Assembly: GCA_023145575.1 (NCBI GenBank)
Contig: JAGLDN010000077.1
Location: forward strand, 1 to 12,923
Origin: Psychromonas sp.
GTDB lineage: Bacteria; Pseudomonadota; Gammaproteobacteria; Enterobacterales; Psychromonadaceae
Reading direction: 5' to 3'
Length of the DNA: 12,923 nucleotides
Part shown: one piece after another, positions 7,328-12,923 of the stretch
Numbering within the stretch: the first letter of the stretch is position 1
Layout of the letters: the number at the start of each line of letters is the position of its first letter
Program-made: the position numbers and the translations under genes
The notes under the pieces: model-generated
What the model was told of the DNA's origin: nothing
What the model saw: the letters and a program-made list of their open reading frames with translations, nothing else
Database searches by the model: none

Positions 7328-9026
7328 TATTAATTTATTATGGGCATATCTCTTTATTGAAGAATTAATCCGCCTAAAAGTTTTAGATTTTTGCCTAGGT
7401 CCAGGCGCTCGGTCAACCCCCCTTACTTTAGCCGTTGCAAATCACCCCAAAACGATAAAGCATCTTCATTTTGATGAAAGAGGGCTTGCTTTTTTTGCTC
7501 TAGGGTTAAGTGAAGCAAGTCAAAAACCCGTTGCCATTATTACAACATCTGGCACTGCTGTTGCTAACCTATATCCTGCAATTGTCGAAGCCAAACAAAG
7601 CAAGATCCCTTTAATTATAATCTCTGCAGATAGACCCGCACAATTAATAAATTGCGGAGCAAATCAGGCAATAGATCAACAGGGTATCTTTTCTAATGCA
7701 CATTGTTTTTTCACTCAAATACCAACACCATCAACAGATATTCAACCTGAATTTTTATTAACAACCATTGATCAAGTGATTGAAAAACAGAAACAACTCG
7801 GCACGCCTGTACATTTTAACTTCCCTATTTCAGAGCCCTTTTATCCGTCAGAAAATGAGACCGATTACCAAGCATATTTAGCTAGCTTGAAAGGCTGGAT
7901 ATTAAATAAAAAACCATTTACACATTATATAGAAACTGAGCCTCATCACCCTCGCCAGCCAAAAATTCCTACAAAAAAAAAGGTTTTTTTTATTCTTGCC
8001 CGATTAAAATCTATTACTCATAACAGATATATTACCGATTTTGCAAAAAAAAACCACTGCCCTTTATTCGCCGATATTCAATCAGGATCAATTAATGTTT
8101 CCAATAATATTGTTTATTATGACTTATGCTTGCTGCGCGATGACTTTGTAAAACAACTATCAAAAGCAGATATTATTATACAATTTGGAGATCGCTTAAT
8201 TTCTAAGCGATTAACTCAATTTATTCATGATTTCTCTGGGGAGTATTGGATAGTTAATGAAGGTAATGAGCGTATTGATCCAACCCACAAAGTCAATAAG
8301 CGATTCAACTGTGATATTACAACATGGGCAAAAAACTATTTACCTCTGAAATTAAACATCAATAAAAAGTGGCAAAATAATTTATTTTTAATGTCTAAAC
8401 AAGTTAACATCTCAATTATTAGACCTTTTTTCGAACAAAATACTTTTAATGAAATTAATATAGTACTATCGCTGGATAAATTACTCCCAGATAAAACACT
8501 TTTATTTATTGGTAATAGCATGCCAATACGTCTTGTGGATATGTTTATGCAACAACATAACGGTGAAATTTTTACGAATAGAGGAGCAAGTGGCATTGAT
8601 GGTCTACTGGCATCTGCCATTGGGGTTGCCAAACAAAAAAAGAAACTAATGTCACTCCTTATTGGTGATCTTTCATTTTTATACGATCTAAATTCATTAA
8701 CACTACTTAAACATATAAACGAGTCCTTTATTATCATATTAATAAACAACGATGGAGGTTCTATTTTCAATTTGTTGCCAATCCCTGAAAAACAAAAACA
8801 AATTTATTATCAGATGCCTCATGGGTATACCTTTTTGTCTATTTGTGATCAGTTTGGACTTACTTACTACAAACCACACTGTATTGATACCTTTACAAAA
8901 AACTATCAAGATGCTATTAATCAAAAAAATCCAAGCGCTTCACTCATTGAAGTGTGCCTAGATAATAATCAAACCCATGATCAACTAAATCAACTCAAGG
9001 AATTAATTCAACATGCCACTTTATAG
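7293..9026 (+). CDS. menD: SEPHCHC synthase MenD
   Basis: MenD is a thiamine-diphosphate enzyme that joins 2-oxoglutarate, after decarboxylation, to isochorismate, giving 2-succinyl-5-enolpyruvyl-6-hydroxy-3-cyclohexene-1-carboxylate. It has 577 residues (E. coli 556). Visible are HFDERGLAFFALG (59-71) with the catalytic ThDP-activating Glu E62, TSGTAVANLYPA (85-96), ADRPAQLINCGANQAI (112-127), GNSMPIRLVD (407-416), NRGASGIDGLL (429-439), and the ThDP/Mg motif GDLSFLYDLNSL through NNDGG (458-489). Oddity: the near-invariant PGSRSTPL of the family is PGARSTPL here (A39 for Ser). The Ser and next Arg are known substrate-binding residues in E. coli MenD; the Arg (R40) is kept. The ATG overlaps menF by 35 nt and there is only a weak GGGT before it, so translation may be coupled to menF. 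The gene overlaps menH by 14 nt. Confidence 0.96.
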   Translation: MKKNHIKTSASNINLLWAYLFIEELIRLKVLDFCLGPGARSTPLTLAVANHPKTIKHLHFDERGLAFFALGLSEASQKPVAIITTSGTAVANLYPAIVEAKQSKIPLIIISADRPAQLINCGANQAIDQQGIFSNAHCFFTQIPTPSTDIQPEFLLTTIDQVIEKQKQLGTPVHFNFPISEPFYPSENETDYQAYLASLKGWILNKKPFTHYIETEPHHPRQPKIPTKKKVFFILARLKSITHNRYITDFAKKNHCPLFADIQSGSINVSNNIVYYDLCLLRDDFVKQLSKADIIIQFGDRLISKRLTQFIHDFSGEYWIVNEGNERIDPTHKVNKRFNCDITTWAKNYLPLKLNINKKWQNNLFLMSKQVNISIIRPFFEQNTFNEINIVLSLDKLLPDKTLLFIGNSMPIRLVDMFMQQHNGEIFTNRGASGIDGLLASAIGVAKQKKKLMSLLIGDLSFLYDLNSLTLLKHINESFIIILINNDGGSIFNLLPIPEKQKQIYYQMPHGYTFLSICDQFGLTYYKPHCIDTFTKNYQDAINQKNPSASLIEVCLDNNQTHDQLNQLKELIQHATL

Positions 9027-9804
9027 TAGACAAGTAGGGTCGCCAACTAATCCAACCGTTGTTTTTCTGCATGGTTTTTTAGGCAATTCAAACGATTGGA
9101 ATACTGTTATTGAGCCACTAAAAAATTTTTTTTACTGCATATTAATTGATTTGCCTGGTCATGGAAAATCAGCACATATTGACATTCACATAAATAATGG
9201 GTTTACACAATGCCATCAACTTATTACTCAATGCTTAGATAACTTGAATGTTCACTCATTTCATTTAATTGGTTATTCATTAGGCGGAAGGATTGCGCTT
9301 GATCATACTCGCACTCAAACCAGCAAAAATATATTATCACTGACACTCGAATCATCGCATATTGGTTTAATTTCTCAGGATGAAAAAAAACAACGTGCTA
9401 TTAACGATCAAAAATGGGCTAATAAATTTACGTTTAATTCTATAGAGGAAACGCTTAACGAGTGGTATAAGCAAGATGTATTTGAAGATTTAAACCCTTT
9501 GCAAAAAAAAATATTAATTACCGAAAAGCTTAATAATTCAGGTGCTTGCCTAGCAAATGCATTGATGGCAGCAAGCCTTTCTGAACAACAATACGCACTG
9601 CCTTTTTTACTAAAATCTCACTTGCCGATCCTTTACCTTTTTGGTGAGAACGATCAAAAATTTAAAGCTATTTCACAGCACTTTATTGATATTAAAAATA
9701 TTGAAATTCATTCATTTCAAGGTGTAGGTCATAATATACATCACGCGGAACCACAACAATACTCACAAATTATGAATACTTTCCTCACGACAAAGGTTAC
9801 ATAA
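9013..9804 (+). CDS. menH: SHCHC synthase MenH, alpha/beta hydrolase fold
   Basis: MenH removes pyruvate from SEPHCHC to form 2-succinyl-6-hydroxy-2,4-cyclohexadiene-1-carboxylate. The 263-residue protein has the alpha/beta hydrolase layout: oxyanion loop VFLHGFLGNSNDW (17-29), DLPGHGKS (46-53), nucleophile elbow GYSLGGR (87-93) with S89, GENDQKF (211-217) with the acid D213, and GVGHNIHHAEP (237-247) with H240. Triad and loop agree with E. coli MenH, and the position between menD and menB supports the call over a general hydrolase. It starts inside the end of menD (14-nt overlap), with AAGGA 11 bases upstream. Its TAA touches the menB ATG directly. Confidence 0.93.
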   Translation: MPLYSRQVGSPTNPTVVFLHGFLGNSNDWNTVIEPLKNFFYCILIDLPGHGKSAHIDIHINNGFTQCHQLITQCLDNLNVHSFHLIGYSLGGRIALDHTRTQTSKNILSLTLESSHIGLISQDEKKQRAINDQKWANKFTFNSIEETLNEWYKQDVFEDLNPLQKKILITEKLNNSGACLANALMAASLSEQQYALPFLLKSHLPILYLFGENDQKFKAISQHFIDIKNIEIHSFQGVGHNIHHAEPQQYSQIMNTFLTTKVT

Positions 9805-10650
9805 ATGACTGATTTAGATTTATATGCTCCCATTACATGGAAGCAAAGTTCACTAATATTTAATGATATTACTTATTTTAAAGCTGATGGTATCGCCAAA
9901 ATAACCATTAATCGTCCAGAAGTACGCAACGCTTTTCGTCCACAAACGGTTAATGAAATGATCCAAGCTTTAAATGACGCACGTTATGATCCTGATATTG
10001 GGGTTGTTATTTTAACGGGAAAAGGCGATCTTGCGTTTTGTTCGGGTGGAGATCAACGCATTCGTGGTGATTCTGGTTATAAGGATGAAATTAGTGGCGG
10101 TATGAATCTTAATGTTTTAGATTTCCAACGACAAATTAGAACATGCCCTAAACCCATTATCGCTATGGTTGCGGGTTATGCCGTTGGTGGTGGCCATGTT
10201 TTACATATGATGTGTGATCTAACGATAGCTGCCGACAATGCAAAGTTTGGCCAAACAGGTCCAAAAGTAGGCTCCTTTGATGGCGGCTGGGGTGCAAGTT
10301 ATATGGCACGTATCATTGGTCAAAAAAAAGCGCGTGAAATGTGGTACTTATGCCGCATATATGATGCACAAGAAGCCTTGAAGATGGACCTAGTCAATAC
10401 AGTTGTTCCACTTGCCGATTTACAAAAAGAGACCGTTCGGTGGTGTCGTGAAATATTACAAAATAGTCCAATGGCTCTTCGGTGCTTAAAAGCCGCATTA
10501 AATGCAGACTGTGATGGTCAGTCTGGTCTACAAGAGCTTGCAGGCAATGCTACAATGTTATTCTATATGAGCGAAGAAGCTCAAGAAGGTCGCAATGCCT
10601 ATAACCAAAAACGAAAACCAGACTTTTCTAAATTTGTCAGAAATCCGTAA
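9805..10650 (+). CDS. menB: 1,4-dihydroxy-2-naphthoyl-CoA synthase MenB
   Basis: MenB is a crotonase-fold enzyme that closes the second ring, turning o-succinylbenzoyl-CoA into 1,4-dihydroxy-2-naphthoyl-CoA. Its 281 residues are near-identical in motif to E. coli MenB (285). They include NRPEVRNAFRPQTV (36-49), the oxyanion-hole segment AFCSGGDQRIRG (77-88), AGYAVGGGHVLHM (123-135), FGQTGPKVGSFDGGWG (148-163), and the C-terminal NQKRKPDFSKF. The QTG motif (150-152) marks the type I, bicarbonate-dependent class. No lesion is visible. The ATG directly follows the menH stop with no gap, and AAAGG inside the menH end serves as ribosome binding site, so it is surely cotranscribed. No menC or menE follows; IS remnants begin about 60 bp downstream and no clear terminator is seen. 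Confidence 0.97.
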   Translation: MTDLDLYAPITWKQSSLIFNDITYFKADGIAKITINRPEVRNAFRPQTVNEMIQALNDARYDPDIGVVILTGKGDLAFCSGGDQRIRGDSGYKDEISGGMNLNVLDFQRQIRTCPKPIIAMVAGYAVGGGHVLHMMCDLTIAADNAKFGQTGPKVGSFDGGWGASYMARIIGQKKAREMWYLCRIYDAQEALKMDLVNTVVPLADLQKETVRWCREILQNSPMALRCLKAALNADCDGQSGLQELAGNATMLFYMSEEAQEGRNAYNQKRKPDFSKFVRNP

Positions 10651-10710
10651 TAATTAACCCTAGCTTAAAATATATCCAATAAATGCACAAAATTCATTAT
10701 ATTAACACGG

Positions 10711-10884
10711 TTAGCGCATTTTAATCGCTGAATTCAAAAGGGTTGAGCGATAATAGTCATCTAAGCCTGCCATGTTTTTGGGGTGGGCTATATTCGCCTT
10801 TTTAGCTTCATCTTGTTTAAATAATGCCACTCTTATTTTTCGAAGGATGTTGAAATTACTTCGCTCGCATTTTCGTTTTAAAAC
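10711..10884 (-). pseudogene. ISAs1-family transposase, C-terminal fragment
   Basis: The minus strand is open for 57 codons and reads SNFNILRKIRVALFKQDE followed by GLDDYYRSTLL and a stop at 10711-10713. This is the typical tail of ISAs1-family transposases (N-VLRKIALNLFKQ... then GLDD-YR--LL). There is no start codon. It lies downstream of, and in the same orientation as, the N-terminal and middle piece at 10930-11358. The two are therefore parts of one element whose central segment, including the second catalytic Asp and the Glu region, has been deleted. Confidence 0.72.
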
Positions 10885-10929
10885 TCACCTTATTTATGCC
10901 CGTGTGACGTAAAAATAAAACATAAGTAT

Positions 10930-11358
10930 AGCATTGACAATAACTCAAGAATAGCTGTAATGTCATTCATTTTAACATCGACGGCTGCTTGACCTAGGAC
11001 TAGTTGATGCTGGCAACATCAAATGCCTACTCTGTGAAGGGCATTTTGGCGATGTTTTTTGAGAAAGAACGCCCTATAGTTTTTCCCTCGATAACAATCA
11101 CATCTGAGTTCGTTACTTTGATTAAAGAAGAAATCCAAGATTGAAATGAGGATTCAATCTCATCAGCGATCAAACGACAAATAACACGAGCAATAATGTC
11201 ATGTTTCTTAGTATTCCACATTCAAAAGAGCAATATTGAAGAAGCAAGTTTAACATTAAATTAGCAAAATCTTCGATATCCTCCCAGCCTGTAGCCCTAG
11301 ACATCACTGCACTAATTGAAGTGAATAAAATAGCTAATAGATTGTGTTTTTTGTAGCG
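10930..11358 (-). pseudogene. ISAs1-family transposase, N-terminal and middle fragment
   Basis: In pieces over several frames the minus strand encodes the first part of an ISAs1-family transposase. The pieces are RYKKHNLLAILFTSISAVM and ATGWEDIEDFANL (from 11358), then after a frameshift near 11212 KHDIIARVICRLIADEIESS and VIVIEGKTIGRS, then after another shift near 11035 and a stop LVLGQAAVDVKMNDITAI. The order and motifs fit the family well. Where active members have the first catalytic Asp in I-IDGKT, this copy has Glu (VIEGKT). A 64-codon ORF at 11027-11221 is part of this fossil and not a gene of its own. It ends abruptly near 10930, where an internal deletion joins it, through about 45 unrelated bases, to the C-terminal fragment. 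Confidence 0.78.
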
Positions 11359-11452
11359 TTAATTGCAGATCATAATAAGTTCATGAAATAAATTAACTCC
11401 TTATTTGATCTCCTTTTAAGTAATAAATAAAATTATTTTATAAGGTTTTATA

Positions 11453-11623
11453 TTGGGCGGATTTAACCATAAAGTGCATAATAGTTAAGTTGCTAGTGCT
11501 AACGTAAGTTTTTCATCATTTGAAATGGTGTTATAAATAATAGCATCTTACTTGACCTATTATTCAACTGAATTAAGTTAAGCCTAACTGAGTCATCACA
11601 GATCGATTTAAGGTCTGTTGTTT
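11453..11623 (-). pseudogene. Second IS30-family fossil, C-terminal end
   Basis: This stretch aligns along its length, same orientation, with the C-terminal end of the IS30 fossil at 1986-2155. Shared blocks include GTGCATAATAGTTAAG versus ATGCATAATAGTCATG, the CATCAT...GAAATGGTGTT block and the CCTATTATT-AA-TGAATTAA block. On the minus strand one frame still reads DLKSICDDSVRLNLIQLNN and TPFQMMKNLR before a stop, matching STDLK...LIQLNNRA...TPFEIMMKHM of the first copy. Only the last 50 or so codons and the IS end survive. The two copies are well diverged, so the insertions or their decay are old. Confidence 0.7.
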
Positions 11624-11687
11624 ATTAGTGCCTCAGTCAGTTGTGTATACTCTTTAATTATTTGTATCTATTGTCGGAGGAAAAGTA

Positions 11688-11723
11688 GTGAAGATATACT
11701 CAACTGGCTATTTTTCCTATTAA
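11688..11723 (+). CDS. Possible 11-codon ORF behind a strong ribosome binding site
   Basis: GGAGG (11676-11680) precedes GTG at 11688 by seven bases. The frame reads MKIYSTGYFSY (with GTG as Met) and stops at TAA 11721-11723. It is either a leader peptide or, more likely, the start of a gene lost by IS activity or decay, because no gene follows within 400 bp. No attenuator hairpin is visible after it. Confidence 0.2.
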   Translation: MKIYSTGYFSY

Positions 11724-12061
11724 TTTAAGCTATGCACATGAGAATTGAATCTAAGGTTTATAATATCTTGCCATGATCATATTAGCCTTGTCACTAAAAA
11801 AAATGACATTTATACACTATTCAAGTATGCTGATATTTAGAAAGTTTTTTGGGTGCTTAATAAATGCGACAAAAACTCTTCTTTTTACTTTTTTATTAAG
11901 TAAGTCATTAAAATATTATACCTATTTTAAATAATGACACACAATTGACGATAGCTAGTTATAGCCTTTTCCATTCAAGGTTCAATATGGCAAACGTTAA
12001 GATATCATCAAACTTCGCCTTGCTTTTATGTCCGAACTCGCGACTAAATAAAGCACTTTAA
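11724..12061. other. Intergenic region before the peroxiredoxin gene
   Basis: No coding frame or RNA gene is recognised. Two ATAGC units spaced 10 bp apart at 11951-11965 (ATAGCTAGTTATAGC) faintly recall OxyR half-sites, which would fit a peroxide-response gene, but the full OxyR pattern is not met and the distance to the -10 is long. The rest is AT-rich with short homopolymer runs. Confidence 0.4.
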
Positions 12062-12069
12062 TTGGTAAC

Positions 12070-12081
12070 GCGCATATGCGC
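12070..12081. promoter_or_regulatory. 12-bp perfect palindrome, candidate operator
   Basis: GCGCATATGCGC is a perfect 12-bp palindrome, rich in GC inside very AT-rich DNA. It ends 10 bases before the TATAAT of the peroxiredoxin promoter and covers the -35 position, which has no TTGACA-like hexamer. This is where an activator that replaces -35 contacts, or a repressor, would bind. The cognate regulator is unknown. Confidence 0.4.
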
Positions 12082-12091
12082 AACCATATTA

Positions 12092-12097
12092 TATAAT
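12092..12097 (+). promoter_or_regulatory. -10 element of the peroxiredoxin promoter
   Basis: A perfect TATAAT lies 28 bases before the start codon and is the only consensus -10 close to the gene. The expected -35 (around 12069-12074) is poor, hinting at activated transcription. The implied transcript would start near 12104, giving a leader of about 20 nt that contains the AAGGA ribosome binding site. Confidence 0.5.
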
Positions 12098-12124
12098 AAT
12101 TTTACTACAAAAAAGGAAAATAAA

Positions 12125-12730
12125 ATGTCAGTATTAGTAGGTAAAGAAGCTCCTGATTTTTCGGCTGCTGCTGTTTTAGGTAATGGAGATATAGTTGATA
12201 ACTTCAACTTTAAAAATTTCAAAAAAGGTAAGGAAGCAGTTCTATTTTTTTACCCATTAGACTTCACTTTTGTATGTCCTTCTGAACTTATAGCATTTGA
12301 TCATCGTCATGATGAATTTGCATCAAAAGGTGTAGCACTGATCGGGGTTTCAATTGATTCTCAATTTACACATAACGCTTGGCGTAATACAGCAATTAAC
12401 GATGGCGGTATTGGACATGTTCAATACCCTCTGGTCGCAGATACAAATCATTCAATTTGTAAAGCCTATGATGTAGAGCTTGAAAGTGTGGGCGTTGCCT
12501 TGCGCGCATCTTTCTTAATTGACGCGAAAGGTATTGTTCGCCATCAAATAGTTAACGATCTTCCATTAGGTCGAGATATAGATGAAATGCTACGCATGGT
12601 CGATGCATTACAATTCCATGAAGAGCACGGTCAAGTTTGTCCTGCACAGTGGAAAAAAGATTTACCCGCAATGGAACCAACAACTGAAGGCGTTGCAAAA
12701 TACCTCTCCACTAACGCTGATAATTTATAA
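12125..12730 (+). CDS. Typical 2-Cys peroxiredoxin (AhpC/TSA family)
   Basis: This cytosolic peroxidase reduces H2O2 and organic peroxides using a Cys pair recycled by thioredoxin or AhpF-type reductase. Its 201 residues fit the Prx1/AhpC class. FYPLDFTFVCPSEL (42-55) holds the PxxxTxxC motif with T48 and peroxidatic C51; R127 (ALRASF) completes the active site; the resolving C172 is in HGQVCPAQW (168-176). A GGIG (94-97) takes the place of GGLG, and the tail AKYLSTNADNL lacks a clear YF motif. I chose ATG 12125, since MSVLVGKEAPDF is the family start and AAGGA lies seven bases upstream; the longer frame from ATG 12062 would read through the promoter. It is about 200 residues, longer than E. 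coli AhpC (187). It stands alone, with no ahpF or oxyR next to it here. Confidence 0.95.
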   Translation: MSVLVGKEAPDFSAAAVLGNGDIVDNFNFKNFKKGKEAVLFFYPLDFTFVCPSELIAFDHRHDEFASKGVALIGVSIDSQFTHNAWRNTAINDGGIGHVQYPLVADTNHSICKAYDVELESVGVALRASFLIDAKGIVRHQIVNDLPLGRDIDEMLRMVDALQFHEEHGQVCPAQWKKDLPAMEPTTEGVAKYLSTNADNL

Positions 12731-12807
12731 TATAAATTTTAGTGTTGTTCATATTTCAATTTTTTTGAAAATATTTCCTAAGTTAAATTTTCATTAATTA
12801 ACTAATG

Positions 12808-12906
12808 TTACATAGTTGAGGCCTGCACTAGGCGTAAGGCTTCAATTTCTGCTTTTTGTGCTTTGATGTAAAGCTTCGTTTTTAAACCGAACGTCGTCAG
12901 TCCTTT
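12808..12906 (-). pseudogene. Coding-like fragment of unknown origin
   Basis: On the minus strand the frame reads KGLTTFGLKTKLYIKAQ then KAEIEALRLVQASTM and ends at TAA 12808-12810. The composition (Lys, Glu, Ala, amphipathic) looks like real protein, perhaps a C-terminal helix. It has no start codon, and upstream in frame there is a TAA at 12907-12909 preceded by VPEP at the window edge. It may be the end of a gene or IS beyond the window, broken by this stop. I do not recognise it. Confidence 0.25.
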
Positions 12907-12923
12907 TTAAGGCTCAGGCACTC

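Noticed and set aside
10710..10732. Terminator behind menB
   Set aside because: A six-pair stem (TTAGCG/CGCTGA) exists but it includes a G-T pair, has a 9-nt loop, no T-run follows, and it lies in the ISAs1 C-terminal reading frame.
11027..11221. 64-codon minus-strand ORF as a separate gene
   Set aside because: It reads as the middle of an ISAs1 transposase (KHDIIARVICRL...GKTIGRS) and continues in other frames on both sides.
11870..11905. Small ORF MRQKLFFLLFY before the peroxiredoxin gene
   Set aside because: There is no Shine-Dalgarno and it is only 11 codons in AT-rich DNA; chance is a sufficient explanation.
11951..11970. OxyR site upstream of the peroxiredoxin gene
   Set aside because: Only two ATAGC units match; the dyad pattern is not present and the site is more than 120 bp from the -10.
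12062..12124. Peroxiredoxin starting at ATG 12062 with a 21-residue extension
   Set aside because: The extension covers the palindrome and -10 element, and the family start plus Shine-Dalgarno is at 12125.

Overview
The window is AT-rich DNA from a gammaproteobacterium. RadA, MenA and MenB follow the E. coli/Vibrio type closely, and the low GC, the menF-menD-menH-menB order and the many insertion-sequence remnants suggest a marine, Psychromonas- or Moritella-like organism. That placement is inference; no rRNA gene is present to fix it.

Layout. Positions 2-301 hold the 3' end of a dead IS630-family transposase. radA (392-1762, minus) is intact. Between radA and menA lies an IS graveyard: a broken IS30-family transposase (about 1986-2390, minus), the first part of an IS4-like transposase joined to its upstream side (2384-2554, minus), and an 8-bp tandem repeat. 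menA (2791-3720, minus) and a gene for an AlbA_2/ATPase-fold protein (3788-5188, minus) follow. The 828-bp divergent gap before menF holds short tandem repeats, a hairpin and what looks like a small decayed gene (5739-5967). menF, menD, menH and menB (6017-10650, plus) are packed with overlaps of 35 and 14 nt and a zero-nt junction, and so look like one operon. Downstream are an internally deleted ISAs1-family transposase (10711-11358, minus) and a second, more eroded IS30 fossil (about 11453-11623, minus). A typical 2-Cys peroxiredoxin gene (12125-12730, plus) stands alone behind a clear -10 element with a 12-bp palindrome in the -35 position. A short coding-like stretch on the minus strand (12808-12906) closes the window.

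Function. MenF (chorismate to isochorismate), MenD (to SEPHCHC), MenH (to SHCHC) and MenB (o-succinylbenzoyl-CoA to DHNA-CoA) are four steps of the classical menaquinone pathway. MenA prenylates DHNA at the membrane. menC and menE, needed between MenH and MenB, are absent here, as is the DHNA-CoA thioesterase. The space after menB, where menC-menE often sit in relatives, is filled with IS debris, so the remaining genes must be elsewhere or lost. RadA (recombination) and the peroxiredoxin (peroxide removal) are unrelated housekeeping functions.

I found no convincing new multi-gene system. The points worth a second look are the chimeric IS fossil, the two same-orientation IS30 fossils that bracket all the men genes, the small decayed gene with an ideally spaced ribosome binding site but an ATA start, the Ala in MenD's normally Ser-containing PGSRS motif, and the palindrome at the peroxiredoxin promoter.
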